Made by a program: the position numbers and the translations under genes. From Microbacterium mitrae (GTDB lineage: Bacteria > Actinomycetota > Actinomycetes > Actinomycetales > Microbacteriaceae), in NCBI RefSeq assembly GCF_008017445.1, contig NZ_VRSW01000001.1:248001-312000 (forward strand): a stretch of DNA of 64,000 bases. Direction: 5' to 3'. The notes under the pieces are model-generated. The model was not told where the DNA came from, did not search any database, and was given only the letters and a program-made list of their open reading frames with translations. This document shows, one piece after another, positions 10,203-24,212 of this stretch (positions within the stretch are counted from its first letter, which is position 1; each line of letters starts with the position of its first letter).

Positions 10203-10456
10203 CAGCCCGCCAGCCCCTGGAACTTGGTGATCAGGCCGAGACCAACAATGGTCACAAACCAAACCAGGGCAAGCACCACGGTGAAGCGGTTGAGGTTACG
10301 CTCGGCAAGGCCGCTCGAGCCGTAGGAGGCGCTCATTCCGCCGCCGAACATGTCACTCAGGCCTCCGCCACGTCCCTTGTGGAGAAGGATAAGAAGGGTC
10401 AGCAGCAGGCTGGTAATACCCAGCACAATCTGCAGGATGAGCTCAAGAATAGCCAC
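10202..10456 (-). CDS. secG: Preprotein translocase subunit SecG
   Basis: SecG is a small subunit of the SecYEG channel. The 84-residue protein has two hydrophobic helices, near residues 4-24 and 58-78, separated by a loop with HKGRGGGLSDMFGGG, the conserved SecG motif. It lies between tpiA and rbpA on the same strand. Linkage of secG to tpiA is widespread in bacteria, and coupling to rbpA is the actinobacterial variant. Confidence 0.95.
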   Translation of the reverse strand: MAILELILQIVLGITSLLLTLLILLHKGRGGGLSDMFGGGMSASYGSSGLAERNLNRFTVVLALVWFVTIVGLGLITKFQGLAG

Positions 10457-10536
10457 GCAAAAAACCTTTCAAGTGCGAACGGATCGCGCACGAATCTCCA
10501 GTATATGGGAGAAGACGAATCTGACTCAGCGAAACG

Positions 10537-11325
10537 CTAGACGCCGACGTGGCTCGGGAAGCGCGCAATGGCAGCGAACTCGTCGACCACCAGGCTTGCA
10601 CCGCCCACCAGCGCACCATCGACATCGGGTTCACGCATGAACGACGCGATGTTGTTGGCCTTGACCGAACCGCCGTACAGCACGCGCGTGCGGGAGGCAG
10701 CCTCGTCGCCCAGCGTCTCGGCAATCACGCCGCGCAGCGCCTTGCAAACATCTTGCGCCTGCGTCGGAGTCGCCGCCTGGCCCGAGCCAATGGCCCAGAC
10801 CGGCTCGTATGCGACCACGATGTCGGCCTTCGGGTCAACGCCGTCAAGGGCAACCCGCAGCTGCGCGACCGGAACGGCGCTGGCGCCGTGCTTCTCCAGG
10901 TCTTCTGCCGTCTCGCCGACGCAAATCACCGGAACCAGGCTGTGCTTGATCGCGGCCTTGACCTTTGCGGCGACGATCTCGTCGGTCTCGTTGTGGTATT
11001 CGCGACGCTCAGAGTGCCCAATGATGACGTAGCCGCACTTGAGCTTGTGGAGGAAGAGCCCCGAGATCTCACCCGTGTAGGCGCCGGACTCGTGCGCCGA
11101 AACGTCCTGCGCGCCAAGCGAGAACGGAATCTTGTCGGCGTCGATCAGCGTCTGCACCGAACGGATATTGGTGAACGGAGGGAAGACGGCAACCTCGACG
11201 GCGCCCGCCTCAAACTTCGCGTCTTTCAGCGTCCAGTGCAGCTTCTGCACAAACGCAACCGCCTGGAGGTGATCCAGGTTCATCTTCCAGTTGCCTGCAA
11301 TGAGCGGCGTACGAGTTACGACCAT
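10537..11325 (-). CDS. tpiA: Triosephosphate isomerase
   Basis: The enzyme interconverts dihydroxyacetone phosphate and glyceraldehyde 3-phosphate. The 262-residue TIM barrel has N12 and K14 in GNWKMN, the electrophilic histidine H104 in GHSERR and the catalytic base E174 in [11 protein letters not shown], so all catalytic residues are present. Its ATG at 11325 lies inside the end of pgk, overlapping by 10 bases, so translation is probably coupled to pgk. Confidence 0.97.
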   Translation of the reverse strand: MVVTRTPLIAGNWKMNLDHLQAVAFVQKLHWTLKDAKFEAGAVEVAVFPPFTNIRSVQTLIDADKIPFSLGAQDVSAHESGAYTGEISGLFLHKLKCGYVIIGHSERREYHNETDEIVAAKVKAAIKHSLVPVICVGETAEDLEKHGASAVPVAQLRVALDGVDPKADIVVAYEPVWAIGSGQAATPTQAQDVCKALRGVIAETLGDEAASRTRVLYGGSVKANNIASFMREPDVDGALVGGASLVVDEFAAIARFPSHVGV

Positions 11326-12530
11326 CCGAGGACCTCCAGTCCGGGAAGCTTCTTACCTTCGAGGAACTCGAGGCTGGCTCCACCACCGGTGGAGATGTGA
11401 CCGAACTGGTCATCGTGGAATCCGAGCTGACGCACGGCAGCGGCTGAATCGCCACCGCCGACAACGCTCAGCCCATCGACCTCTGTCAGCGCCTGGGCGA
11501 CAGCCTTGGTTCCGCCCGCGAATGCGGGAAATTCAAATACGCCCATGGGGCCGTTCCAGAACACCGTCTTGCTGGAGCGCACTGCGTCAGCAAACGTGCG
11601 TGCGGTTTCTGGGCCGATGTCGAGACCGATACCGCTGGTTCCGAATCGCGTTTCTTCGATTGCACTAGCGGCGACGACTTCGTGGGCGGCGTCTGCGGCA
11701 AACTTCTCCGCCACCACCACGTCGGTCGGCAGCACAATGTCTACGCCGCGCTCGCGAGCGGCGGCGAGGTAGCCGCGCACGGTGTCGAGCTGGTCTTCTT
11801 CAAGAAGACTCGAGCCCACGTTGTAGCCCTCTGCCTTCAAGAAGGTGAAGAGCATGCCGCCGCCGATCAGCAGACGGTCGACCCGCGGCAACAGGTGCTC
11901 GATAACGCCAAGCTTGTCCGAAACCTTGGATCCGCCGAGCACGACCGTGTAAGGGCGTTGCGGGTTTTCGGTGAGACGATCCAGAACGTCAAGTTCTGTC
12001 GCGATGAGCAGGCCTGCGGCAGACGGAACCAGCTGCGCCAGTTCGTAAACGCTTGCCTGCTTGCGGTGAACGACACCGAAGCCATCGGAGACGAGCACGT
12101 CGCCAAGCGAGGCGAGCTGGCGAGCAAACGCCTCACGCTCTCCGGCGTCTTTGCTGGTCTCACCGGGGTTGAAGCGCAGGTTCTCGATGACGGCGATATC
12201 GCCGTCATCGAGACCAGCTGCGGCTTCCTGTGCCGACTCCCCCACCGTGTCGCGCGCAAACGCGACCGGCTTTCCGAGGAGTTCGGACAGACGCTGCGCG
12301 ACCGGAGCGAGGCTGTAGCGCTCGTCCGGTGCACCCTCGGGACGCCCGAGGTGGGAACACACGATTACCCGAGCACCCTGGTTGATGAGGGTGTTCAGCG
12401 TAGGAAGTGAGGCGCGGATTCGTCCGTCGTCTGTGATCGCGCCATCTTTCAACGGCACATTCAGATCGCAACGCACGATAACGCGCTTACCCGCCAGGGA
12501 ACCGAGCGAGTCGAGGGTTCGCAGAGTCAT
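11316..12530 (-). CDS. pgk: Phosphoglycerate kinase
   Basis: Pgk makes ATP from 1,3-bisphosphoglycerate. The 404-residue product has the substrate-binding [11 protein letters not shown] near residue 20, SHLGRPEG near 59, the hinge region, and the nucleotide-binding GGGDSAAAV near the C-terminus. It begins two bases after the gap stop codon, which places it in the gap-pgk-tpiA-secG-rbpA operon. Confidence 0.97.
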   Translation of the reverse strand: MTLRTLDSLGSLAGKRVIVRCDLNVPLKDGAITDDGRIRASLPTLNTLINQGARVIVCSHLGRPEGAPDERYSLAPVAQRLSELLGKPVAFARDTVGESAQEAAAGLDDGDIAVIENLRFNPGETSKDAGEREAFARQLASLGDVLVSDGFGVVHRKQASVYELAQLVPSAAGLLIATELDVLDRLTENPQRPYTVVLGGSKVSDKLGVIEHLLPRVDRLLIGGGMLFTFLKAEGYNVGSSLLEEDQLDTVRGYLAAARERGVDIVLPTDVVVAEKFAADAAHEVVAASAIEETRFGTSGIGLDIGPETARTFADAVRSSKTVFWNGPMGVFEFPAFAGGTKAVAQALTEVDGLSVVGGGDSAAAVRQLGFHDDQFGHISTGGGASLEFLEGKKLPGLEVLGWS

Positions 12531-12532
12531 AG

Positions 12533-13540
<1,008 letters not shown>

Positions 13541-13559
13541 TTATGCTCCCTAGTGGTCT

Positions 13560-13585
13560 GTCACGCGTGCCGATGAACGCGTGAC
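13560..13585. promoter_or_regulatory. Inverted repeat upstream of gap
   Basis: Two perfect 8-bp arms, GTCACGCG at 13560-13567 and CGCGTGAC at 13578-13585, are separated by 10 bases. The dyad lies 20-45 bases upstream of the gap start codon, between the sodA terminator and gap, where a promoter or operator would be expected. It could be a binding site for a dimeric regulator or a leader hairpin. Confidence 0.4.
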
Positions 13586-13604
13586 GAACGATAAACGCGG
13601 ACAT

Positions 13605-13640
13605 CGGCGTCCCCGGTGGGAACCCCCGCCGGGGACGCCG
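13605..13640 (-). terminator. Terminator after sodA
   Basis: A perfect 12-bp stem (CGGCGTCCCCGG at 13605-13616 with 13629-13640) with a 12-base loop begins seven bases beyond the sodA stop codon. It separates sodA from the gap operon. Confidence 0.7.
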
Positions 13641-13646
13641 CACCGA

Positions 13647-14273
13647 TCACGACTGTACCAGCAGGCCCTTGCTCTGCGTGCGTGCTGTTTCAAAACGTGA
13701 CTGCACGTTGTCCCAGTTGGCGATGTTCCAGAACGCCTTGACGTAGTCTGCGCGGACGTTCTTGTAGTCCAGGTAGTACGCGTGCTCCCAGACATCGAGC
13801 AGCAGCAGCGGCACGGAACCAGCGGCAAACTGCGACTGCTGGTCGAAGAACTGCTGGATCAGCAGATTCTCACCAATCGAGTCCCAGAACAGGCCCGCCC
13901 AGCCCGATCCCTGCACGCCGAGGGCTGCGGCGGTGAAGTGCGCCTGGAAAGCATCAAACGAACCGAAGTGGTCGGTGATCGCGGCCTCGAGCTCGCCGGT
14001 GGGCTTGTCGCCACCGTTCGGAGACATGTTGGTCCAGAAGATCGAGTGGTTGGTGTGACCACCGAGGTTGAACGCGAGGTCCTTCTCGAGCTTGTTGATG
14101 TTTGCGAAGTTGCCTGCGGCACGGGCCTCAGCGAGCTGCTCGAGTGCCGTGTTTGCACCGGTCACGTACGCCTGGTGGTGCTTGTCGTGGTGCAGTTCCA
14201 TGATCGCACCGCTAATTGCAGGCTGGAGAGCCGAGTAGTCGTAGGGGAGCTCAGGCAGCGTGTAGGTCGCCAT
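13647..14273 (-). CDS. sodA: Superoxide dismutase (Mn/Fe family)
   Basis: The enzyme dismutates superoxide. The 208-residue product has all four metal ligands: H28 in ELHHDKHH, H76 in GGHTNHS, and D160 and H164 in DVWEHAYY. Gln in [10 protein letters not shown] and Gly-Gly before HTNHS are the pattern of manganese enzymes, although metal choice cannot be fixed from sequence. The frame extends to 14333, but ATG 14273 ([13 protein letters not shown]) is the conserved start. It is a single-gene unit with its own terminator; a TAGGAT box about 85 bases upstream is a possible promoter. Confidence 0.96.
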   Translation of the reverse strand: MATYTLPELPYDYSALQPAISGAIMELHHDKHHQAYVTGANTALEQLAEARAAGNFANINKLEKDLAFNLGGHTNHSIFWTNMSPNGGDKPTGELEAAITDHFGSFDAFQAHFTAAALGVQGSGWAGLFWDSIGENLLIQQFFDQQSQFAAGSVPLLLLDVWEHAYYLDYKNVRADYVKAFWNIANWDNVQSRFETARTQSKGLLVQS

Positions 14274-14370
14274 ATTTCGCTTCTTTCTGGTCTGCACCCT
14301 GAGGGCGCCTTGGTGACCTCCGGAACCGCTCAAGCGGGAAGGTCAGTCGTTTTTATCCTACCGACGACAA

Positions 14371-14408
14371 CGCCGCCTGGCGCGCGAAGATTCCCATGCC
14401 AGGCGGCG
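14371..14408 (-). terminator. Terminator after whiA
   Basis: A perfect 11-bp stem, CGCCGCCTGGC at 14371-14381 with 14398-14408, starts 18 bases beyond the whiA stop. The T-tract is weak, so efficiency is uncertain. Confidence 0.6.
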
Positions 14409-14426
14409 TGAACGTTGTATATAACC

Positions 14427-15401
14427 TCAGTCTTCGACGGTCGGAACCGCGGCTTCGGTGCCGGGAATGCCCTCGACTTCTGCGCGCTTGTCTGCCATCG
14501 CGAGTAGGCGACGAATCCGACCGGCGACGGCGTCTTTTGTCAGCGGCGGGTCGGCGCGGTGGCCGAGCTCGTCAAGGCTCGCGTCTCGGTGCGCGAGGCG
14601 CAGCTCGCCAGCCTGACGCAGGTGATCAGGCACCTCGTCGGCCAGAATTTCCAGCGCACGCTCAATACGGGCGCATGCGGCGACGGCCGCCTGTGCCGAA
14701 CGGCGAAGGTTTGCATCATCGAAGTTCACCAGGCGGTTCACGCCGGCGCGCACTTCGCGGCGCTGGCGCATTTCATCCCAGGCAGCGGCTGTACGAACGG
14801 CGCCCATCGCGGCCAGAATCGCGCGAATCGACTCCCCCTCGCGCACCACAACGCGCGGAACGCCGCGCACTTCGCGCGCCTTGGTGGCAATGCCCATGCG
14901 GTGGGCCGCGCCGACGAGCGCCATGGCTGCCTCACCCGACGGTGCGCTAATTTCTACCGCGGCCGAACGGCCAGGTTCGGTGAGCGTTCCGGCGGCGAGA
15001 AATGCGCCACGCCAGATTGCTGCGAGGTCATCCCGCGTTCCGGTGGTCAGGCGGTTCGGCAGACCACGGACCGGGCGACGGCGCTGGTCAAGCAGACCGG
15101 TTTGGCGCGCGAGCGTCTCTCCGCCATCAATAACGCGAACGGCCCAGTGGTTGCCGGAGCGCGAGCCCGAAGCCTGCACCGGAACAATCTCCGGGCGAGC
15201 CGCGTAAATCTCCACCAGGTCGCGAGCCACGCGGCGCGCAAGAACTTCGGCATCCACCTCGGCTTCAACCGCGACACGGCCGGCAATCGAGTGCAATCCG
15301 CCAGCAAAACGAAGGATGCTCGTCAGCTCTGCAACGCGCACCGATGGGCGCGGATCGCGAATCGCTACGAGTTCGCCTTTGACGTCGGCGGTCAGTGCCA
15401 C
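14427..15401 (-). CDS. whiA: Sporulation/division regulator WhiA
   Basis: WhiA is a DNA-binding protein related to LAGLIDADG homing endonucleases, conserved in Gram-positive bacteria and controlling division genes in actinobacteria. The 324-residue product begins [11 protein letters not shown], contains the [14 protein letters not shown] segment, and has a C-terminal helix-turn-helix of the family ([23 protein letters not shown]). The GTG at 15401 follows AGAGGT. It is downstream of rapZ, as in most Gram-positive genomes. Confidence 0.96.
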   Translation of the reverse strand: MALTADVKGELVAIRDPRPSVRVAELTSILRFAGGLHSIAGRVAVEAEVDAEVLARRVARDLVEIYAARPEIVPVQASGSRSGNHWAVRVIDGGETLARQTGLLDQRRRPVRGLPNRLTTGTRDDLAAIWRGAFLAAGTLTEPGRSAAVEISAPSGEAAMALVGAAHRMGIATKAREVRGVPRVVVREGESIRAILAAMGAVRTAAAWDEMRQRREVRAGVNRLVNFDDANLRRSAQAAVAACARIERALEILADEVPDHLRQAGELRLAHRDASLDELGHRADPPLTKDAVAGRIRRLLAMADKRAEVEGIPGTEAAVPTVED

Positions 15402-15459
15402 TGGGGTACCTCTATTTCAGTAAAAAGTCGGGAGCGCGCAAAAAGGCGGAACTTCTATC

Positions 15460-16332
15460 TTACTCTCGCCCCAGGTCCCGATGCTTCACTCGCACAGCAA
15501 TACCTGGCACTTCTGCCAAGCGTTTTGCCAATTCAATTGACGTTGCGACAGAACGGTGTTTGCCGCCGGTGCAGCCGACGGCGATCACCGAGTGGCGCTT
15601 GTTCTCGCGCTGATATCCGTCGATCGCTGCCCGTAGCGCCGCGGAATAGCTGTCGATAAACTCCGCGGCTCCCGGCTGGGAGAGCACGTAATCCGAGACG
15701 ACGGCATCTTTTCCGGTGAACGGGCGAAGCTCCTCGCTCCAAAATGGGTTGGGCAGAAACCGCATATCGGCGACGAAGTCGGCGTCGGCGGGAAGACCAT
15801 ATTTGAAGCCAAAGCTCAGGATGGTGACATCGTGTTTCGACGCCCCCTCGGCGCGAAAAATGTCTGACACCGCGGTCGCGAGCTGATGAATATTGAGGGT
15901 CGTCGTGTCGATGAGAACGTCGGCGCTCTCGCGCACCAAGCGAAGTCGCTCACGCTCAGCATGGATGCCGTCAACCAGCGTTCCCTCGCCCTGAAGCGGA
16001 TGCGGACGGCGAACAGACTCGAAGCGGCGCACCAGCACCTCATCAGATGCATCCAAAAACACCACGCGCGTGTCGCCACGCGTGCGCAACTCCTGCATGA
16101 CATCGGGCAGTTCGGCAAACAGATTGCCGCCACGCACGTCTACGACCACGGCCACCCGAGGAAATGATGCACCACTGACCCGCGAGAAGTCGAGCAGCGG
16201 GCGCAACATTTGCGGCGGCAGGTTGTCTACGACGTACCACCCCAGGTCTTCCAGCGCGTTCGCTACTGTCGAGCGTCCTGCTCCCGACATCCCCGTGACG
16301 ATGAGGACCTCGCCCTCGTCTGACGTGCTCAC
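15460..16332 (-). CDS. rapZ: RapZ/YvcJ-family nucleotide-binding protein
   Basis: This P-loop family binds RNA and nucleotides; in Escherichia coli RapZ controls amino-sugar synthesis, while the actinobacterial role is less clear. The 290-residue product has the Walker A GMSGAGRS near residue 14, VVDNLPPQM, the Walker-B-like DVRGG and the C-terminal GCTGGKHRSV, all family hallmarks. The frame is open to a TTG at 16356, but the GTG at 16332 has GAGAGGAG seven bases upstream and was chosen. It follows uvrC by 26 bases and precedes whiA. Confidence 0.94.
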   Translation of the reverse strand: MSTSDEGEVLIVTGMSGAGRSTVANALEDLGWYVVDNLPPQMLRPLLDFSRVSGASFPRVAVVVDVRGGNLFAELPDVMQELRTRGDTRVVFLDASDEVLVRRFESVRRPHPLQGEGTLVDGIHAERERLRLVRESADVLIDTTTLNIHQLATAVSDIFRAEGASKHDVTILSFGFKYGLPADADFVADMRFLPNPFWSEELRPFTGKDAVVSDYVLSQPGAAEFIDSYSAALRAAIDGYQRENKRHSVIAVGCTGGKHRSVATSIELAKRLAEVPGIAVRVKHRDLGRE

Positions 16333-16358
16333 GCTGTGCTCCTCTCGCTGGATCAAGC

Positions 16359-18220
16359 CTAGCGAGGTTTGAGGTGCTCGCTGATTGTTTCTGCCAGACT
16401 CGCGCCGATACCCGACACCTGCGTGATTTCTTCGACCGTGGCGTTCTTCAGTGCGGTGACGGAACCAAAGTGACGAAGCAGCGTCTTGATGCGGGTCTCC
16501 CCCAGCCCCGGGATCTCCGCGAGCACGGTGGTGATGTCTCGCTTACGGCGCTTTCGCTGATGCGTGATTGCAAAGCGGTGCGCCTCGTCGCGCAGACGCT
16601 GCACCAGATACAGCGCCTCACTGGTACGCGGCAAAATCACCGGGTAGTCGTCGTCAGGCAACCAGATCTCTTCCAACCGCTTCGCAATGCCACACAGTGC
16701 GATATCGGTGCGACCCGCGTCTTTCAACGCGCGGGCCGCGGCGGCTACCTGCGGCTGACCACCATCGACGATCAAGAGTTGCGGTGGGTAGGCGAACCGC
16801 TTGCGGTTTCCGGCTTCATCGACGGTTTCGGCGTCGTCATTCAGCCGCGCGAGGCGCCGAGAGAGCACCTGGTACATCGAGTCGGTGTCGTCGGTGGTTT
16901 CGGCGATGTTGAACGAGCGATACTGGTCTTTTCGAGGCAGTCCGTCTTCGAAGACCACCATCGATGCGACCACATTCGTTCCGGATAGGTGCGAAATGTC
17001 GTAGCACTCGATACGCAGTGGCGCGGTCTCCAGGCCCAACGCCTCCTGCAAATCAGTGAGTGCGCGTGAACGCGAGACGTAGTCGGCCGAGCGACGTGAC
17101 TTGTGTAACATCAACGCCTGCGAAGCGTTCAGTGTTGCCGTTTTCATGATGTCGGCCATCTGGCCGCGCTGCGCAACTTTCAGCTGCACAGACTTGCCTC
17201 GTCGCTCTCGAAGCCACAGCTCTAGTTCGCGGGCATCGTCCGGCAGCGCCGGAACCAGCACACGTTTGGGAATCGCGTCGGGGTTGGCTTCACCGTAGAC
17301 GCGCTGGATGAGCTGATCGACGAGTTCGGCGCCGCTGATATCGAGTTCTTTTTCGATCGTCGTAGAACGCACGCCACGAACGCGCCCGCCCCGAATAATG
17401 AAATGCTGCACGGCCGCGGCAAGCTCATCTTCGGCAATTCCAAAGACATCGGCATCTTCGTCGGCCGGCAACACGAGGGCGCTCTTGCTCAGCACGGCAT
17501 CCATCGAGGCCAGCTTGTCGCGATATCGCGCCGCCGCCTCGTAGTCCATATCCGCGGCCGCCTGCTGCATCTGCGCGGTCAGCTTCTTGGTGAACCGAGA
17601 GTCGCCACCCGACATGAACGCGATGAAGTCATCAACCATGGCGCGGTGCTCTTCAATGGTGACCTTCATCGAACACGGCCCACCACAACGGCCGATCTGG
17701 CCGGGAAAACAGGGGCGGCCCGATTGCATGGCACGCTTGTACGCCGCGTCTGAACAGGTGCGAATCGGAAACACCTTGATCATCTGGTCGATCGTGTCGT
17801 GTACCGTCCACACCTTCGGGTATGGGCCGAAATACTTGGCTCCGCGAATCTTAGGGTTGCGCGTGACGATAACGCGCGGTGCCTCATCGGCCAGCGTGAT
17901 CGCCATAAAGGGGTAGGACTTGTCGTCTTTGTAGCGAACGTTGAAGGGTGGATCAAACTCCTTGATCCACATGTACTCCAGCTGCAATGAGTCCACGTCG
18001 CTATCGACGACGGTCCACTCCACGCTCGACGCGGTCGTGACCATGCGCCGCGTGCGCTCGTGCAGGGTGTGCAGCGGAGCAAAGTAGTTCGACAGCCGCT
18101 GGCGCAGGCTCTTCGCCTTGCCAACGTAGAGCACCCGGCCCGCCGCATCACGAAACCGATATACCCCCGGATTCGTGGGGATCTCCCCCGGCTTCGGCTT
18201 GTACGGCAGGTCGCTCGCCA

Positions 18221-18221
<1 letters not shown>
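16359..18221 (-). CDS. uvrC: Excinuclease ABC subunit C
   Basis: UvrC makes both incisions in nucleotide excision repair. In the 620-residue product a GIY-YIG nuclease domain ([21 protein letters not shown] region) is at the N-terminus. A Cys cluster ([13 protein letters not shown]), a UvrB-interacting UVR motif near 205-240 and the RNase H-like second nuclease ([16 protein letters not shown]) follow, with tandem helix-hairpin-helix motifs at the C-terminus. Its ATG shares one base with the uvrA TAA (TAATG), so it is coupled to uvrA and probably expressed from the uvrA promoter. Confidence 0.97.
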
Positions 18222-21211
<2,990 letters not shown>

Positions 21212-21239
21212 CCGACAAGTCTAGGCGCGGCCTCCGACA
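21212..21239 (-). promoter_or_regulatory. uvrA promoter of the PafBC (RecA-independent DNA damage) type
   Basis: On the minus strand TGTCGGAG (21239-21232) is followed by exactly eight bases and TAGACT (21223-21218), then six bases and the GTG start. This matches the mycobacterial damage-inducible consensus TGTCRGTG-N8-TANNNT with one mismatch. Transcription would begin at the start codon. Confidence 0.75.
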
Positions 21240-21273
21240 CTGGCGTCGCGAGACGACCACGAAGACTAAAACA

Positions 21274-21310
21274 CGGCGGGCGGAGAGCAACAGATACTCC
21301 CCGCCCGCCG
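21274..21310 (-). terminator. Terminator after the nucleotidase gene
   Basis: A 10-bp perfect stem (CGGCGGGCGG at 21274-21283 with 21301-21310) lies 15 bases beyond the stop of the nucleotidase gene and is followed on the minus strand by a T-rich run. Confidence 0.75.
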
Positions 21311-21325
21311 ATCTAGCCAATGGCT

Positions 21326-23578
21326 TTAACGCCAGATATACACCGGCCACGACGAGCTGGATGACGAGTTGAACGTGCCATTTCCCTCGTAGACGGCGGT
21401 CAGTTCGTGAGAACCAACGCTCAGCTTCGATACCTTGATCTTCACCACACCGTGCTTGCCAACGGTTCCGGTTCCGACCACGGTCGTGCCGTCGTACACC
21501 GTGACGGTGCCGTCAACCTTTTCGCCGTCTGCCCACACCAGCACGGTCATCTGAATCTGCTGGTTAGAGCGCGCGATGACCTTGTTGGCGAAAGCGACCG
21601 TCGTGGTGTCGATCTTGACGACCGGCTCCTGCACGGTAACCGGAACCAGCACCGAGGTTCCGGTCGGCGTCGTCACGGCGATCTCGTTCGCGCCGCCGAT
21701 GTCTGCCGGCACCACCAGTGAAACCGTTGCCTGACCGGTGAGGTCGTCGGCGGCGGTGACGGTGCGGTTGATGTCGGCCGTGACGCTTGCCGAACCCAGC
21801 GTAGCGGTCACGGTTCCGGCGACCGGCTCCGTCGAGGTGAACTCGAGCCCCGACAGCGTCAAGGTGATCGTCTCACCCGCGACGTAACCCTCGGGTGCGG
21901 CCGGTGCGCTGACCTGTACGCCGACGGCGCGCTGCGCCAAATCAGGCGAGCCCACCGGGTGCGCGTCGAACCAGTTCACCACCGACTGCAGGTCGCTAAC
22001 ACCCGACTCGGCACGGTTGGTGCCCTGCGCAAAGACGGTGAAGTTATCGCCACCGCCGGCCAAGAAGCTGTTCGCCACGACGCCATATGTCGCCTGCGGG
22101 TCAAGGGCCTCACCGTTCAGAGTGATCGACGTAATGCGCTGGCCGACGGGCGCCGTCGGGTCAAACGTGTAGGTGAAGCCTTCGCTCACACCGAGCTTGA
22201 GGAACGGGCGCGAGGCGCCGGCGGGCTGCCACTGCTGCTCCAACACGGCGCGAATCTGCTCACCGGTAAGCGAGAGCGTCACCAGGCCATTGGCAAACGG
22301 CTGCACATCTGCCGCTTCCTTGTACGTCACGTTGCCAGCCGCATCGTAGTCGGCCGACGATGCGTAGCGCAGGTCTGCGCGCAGACCACCGGGGTTCATG
22401 AACGCGATCTGCGTGTCTGCCACCGTCTGCTGTGCAGCCCACAGGTGCACGTCGGCAATGAAGTTACCCAGCGTCGACTCGCCACCACGGTTCTCCGAGG
22501 TTCCGTTCGCCTGCTTCGCTCGCGTCAAGTCCGCCGTGATCGATCCCAGCGACACCTTTCCGCGCTCGAACGCGTACGCCGAGGCCGGAGCGACAATGTC
22601 GTTCTTGATGGCCTGGTCTTCTGGGTAGTTCAGCGTCTGGCCGGTCTTCAACGAGAAGGTCTCGTTGACCATCGACACCAGCGCTTTGGTCTCCGGGTCA
22701 ACGACGATCGCCATGTTCGAGAACTTCTCGCCGTATTGGCCGGAAGAAATGACGGGACGCCCATCAATGACGTGGTTGTACGCCAGGTGGGTGTGGCCGG
22801 AGACAATGGCGTCTACGTTGTCATTGACCTCGGTCACGATGTGGCCGAAGGGCGTTGACGGGTCGGTTGCTGCGGCCAGCGTGACGTTGGCTGCACCCTC
22901 GTGAACGAGGAGCACCACGACGTCTGCTTCGCCGTTGGCAGGATCGCCATCGCGCAGGTCGTCGGCAACGCGGTTGACGTTCTCAGTGACGTCACCAACA
23001 ATGACATCTTCGATACCGGTGGGGCTCACCAGAGAGGGCAGCTCATCGGTCACGGCACCGACGAATCCGATGGTTACGCCGTCAAACGTCGTCGTGTAAT
23101 ACTCGGGCATGATCGGCGCGCCGGTCACACGGTCGTGCAGGTTGGCCGCGATGTATTGCCAGCCCGCTGCCGGCTGAATGCGGTCGCGGAGGTCGGCCCA
23201 GCCCTGGTCAAACTCGTGATTTCCGGCGGCACTGACGTCGAGCCCGGCGGCCGTCAGAGCGGCGATCGTCGGCTCGTCGTTCTGAATGAAGGAGGCAAAG
23301 GTGGAAGCGCCAACCAGGTCGCCAGCGGCCGCAACGACAGTGTTGGGGTTGGACGCGCGTACCTGATCGATGGCGCCCGCCAACGCGGCGATACCCGCGG
23401 CGGCGCTATTGGGGTCGTTCTCAATACGACCGTGGAAGTCATTGAAGGTCACGAGATTGATGGTGACGGGATCAGCAGCGGCTGCCGGCGCGGCTGCCAC
23501 AACGGCAGACAGCGCGACGGCGGCCACCCCCACGGCGGCGACGCACGCGCGACGGCGCTTCGCAATAGACGAGCTCAT
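21326..23578 (-). CDS. Secreted 5'-nucleotidase / bifunctional metallophosphoesterase
   Basis: This exported enzyme probably dephosphorylates nucleotides or cyclic nucleotides outside the cell. The 750-residue product starts with a signal peptide (Arg-rich start, hydrophobic core, cleavage near APAAAADP). The metallophosphatase domain follows, with metal motifs FNDFHGR, AAGDLVGAS, GNHEFDQGW and SGHTHLAYN. A 5'-nucleotidase C-terminal domain comes next (NPGGLRADLRY, GGGDNFTVF), then about 200 residues of bacterial Ig-like beta domain ending WPVYIWR. No LPxTG sorting signal is seen. The ATG at 23578 was chosen because it opens the signal peptide; the frame continues to 23647. Confidence 0.92.
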   Translation of the reverse strand: MSSSIAKRRRACVAAVGVAAVALSAVVAAAPAAAADPVTINLVTFNDFHGRIENDPNSAAAGIAALAGAIDQVRASNPNTVVAAAGDLVGASTFASFIQNDEPTIAALTAAGLDVSAAGNHEFDQGWADLRDRIQPAAGWQYIAANLHDRVTGAPIMPEYYTTTFDGVTIGFVGAVTDELPSLVSPTGIEDVIVGDVTENVNRVADDLRDGDPANGEADVVVLLVHEGAANVTLAAATDPSTPFGHIVTEVNDNVDAIVSGHTHLAYNHVIDGRPVISSGQYGEKFSNMAIVVDPETKALVSMVNETFSLKTGQTLNYPEDQAIKNDIVAPASAYAFERGKVSLGSITADLTRAKQANGTSENRGGESTLGNFIADVHLWAAQQTVADTQIAFMNPGGLRADLRYASSADYDAAGNVTYKEAADVQPFANGLVTLSLTGEQIRAVLEQQWQPAGASRPFLKLGVSEGFTYTFDPTAPVGQRITSITLNGEALDPQATYGVVANSFLAGGGDNFTVFAQGTNRAESGVSDLQSVVNWFDAHPVGSPDLAQRAVGVQVSAPAAPEGYVAGETITLTLSGLEFTSTEPVAGTVTATLGSASVTADINRTVTAADDLTGQATVSLVVPADIGGANEIAVTTPTGTSVLVPVTVQEPVVKIDTTTVAFANKVIARSNQQIQMTVLVWADGEKVDGTVTVYDGTTVVGTGTVGKHGVVKIKVSKLSVGSHELTAVYEGNGTFNSSSSSSWPVYIWR

Positions 23579-23631
23579 ACGGGTATGCCCTTTCTCACGG
23601 GTAGGCGCGGCAAAATGCCGACCTTCGCGCG

Positions 23632-23684
23632 AGCCTAGAAGTGTCAACCACGCTCAGACAAATCATGAGAGTCTTCTCATAATT
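23632..23684 (-). promoter_or_regulatory. Promoter and palindrome upstream of the nucleotidase gene
   Basis: On the minus strand TTGTCT (23661-23656), an 18-base spacer and TAGGCT (23637-23632) form a plausible promoter. Directly upstream a dyad ATGAGA-GTCT-TCTCAT (23665-23680), extended by flanking AAT/ATT, overlaps the -35 side. The half site ATCATGAGA recurs at the end of the OhrR-like gene (23752-23760). Confidence 0.5.
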
Positions 23685-23753
23685 GACGCGCGCAGACCAC
23701 CCGCGACACGCCCCAAGCCCAGCGGTGCTAACGCTGACCTCGTGAGGCAGTTC

Positions 23754-24212
23754 TCATGATCCGCTGGCAGATGAGACCGGCTTCTTGCCGGCGAAGGGAC
23801 GAAGCGACTCGCGCAACGACGCGAGCTCGTCCATCGACATTCCGGTCGCCTCAATCACGGCCGGCGGAACCTCGAGGGCGCGCGCACGAAGCGCCTTGCC
23901 TTCCGGGGTTACCACGATGTCGAGGCGCCGCTCATCCGTGCTGCTTCGCTGCCGCGCGACCAGCCCCATTCCCTCGAGACGCTTGACGAGAGGTGAGGCC
24001 GTAGCAGGCTCCATCGCAAGCGCATCGGCAAGGTCATTCAGCGTGCGTGGCGACTCTTCCCACAGCGCCAACATCACCAGGTACTGCGGATGCGTCAGCC
24101 CGAGCGGCTCCAGAATGGGGCGATAGATCGACACCACGTTGCGCGCCGCGGTGACGAGGGCAAAGCACAGCTGACTATCGAGGGTCAACATATCGTCGCG
24201 AGAAATCGTCAT
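23754..24212 (-). CDS. MarR-family regulator of the OhrR (organic peroxide sensing) type
   Basis: The 152-residue product is a winged-helix MarR protein. Its start, LDSQLCFALVTAARNVVSIYRP, matches OhrR proteins, in which the Cys near residue 15 senses organic peroxides; here it is C16. HPQYLVMLALWE and the wing STDERRLDIVVTPEG are also typical. An OhrR regulator usually sits beside the peroxidase gene ohr, but none is here; instead a small Cys-rich protein is divergent. A TATACT box seven bases before the ATG suggests a near-leaderless mRNA. The role is inferred from family. Confidence 0.88.
   Translation of the reverse strand: MTISRDDMLTLDSQLCFALVTAARNVVSIYRPILEPLGLTHPQYLVMLALWEESPRTLNDLADALAMEPATASPLVKRLEGMGLVARQRSSTDERRLDIVVTPEGKALRARALEVPPAVIEATGMSMDELASLRESLRPFAGKKPVSSASGS

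Noticed and set aside
21212..21260. LexA box upstream of uvrA
   Set aside because: No GAAC-N4-GTTC dyad is present near uvrA or uvrB; the promoter fits the PafBC type instead.
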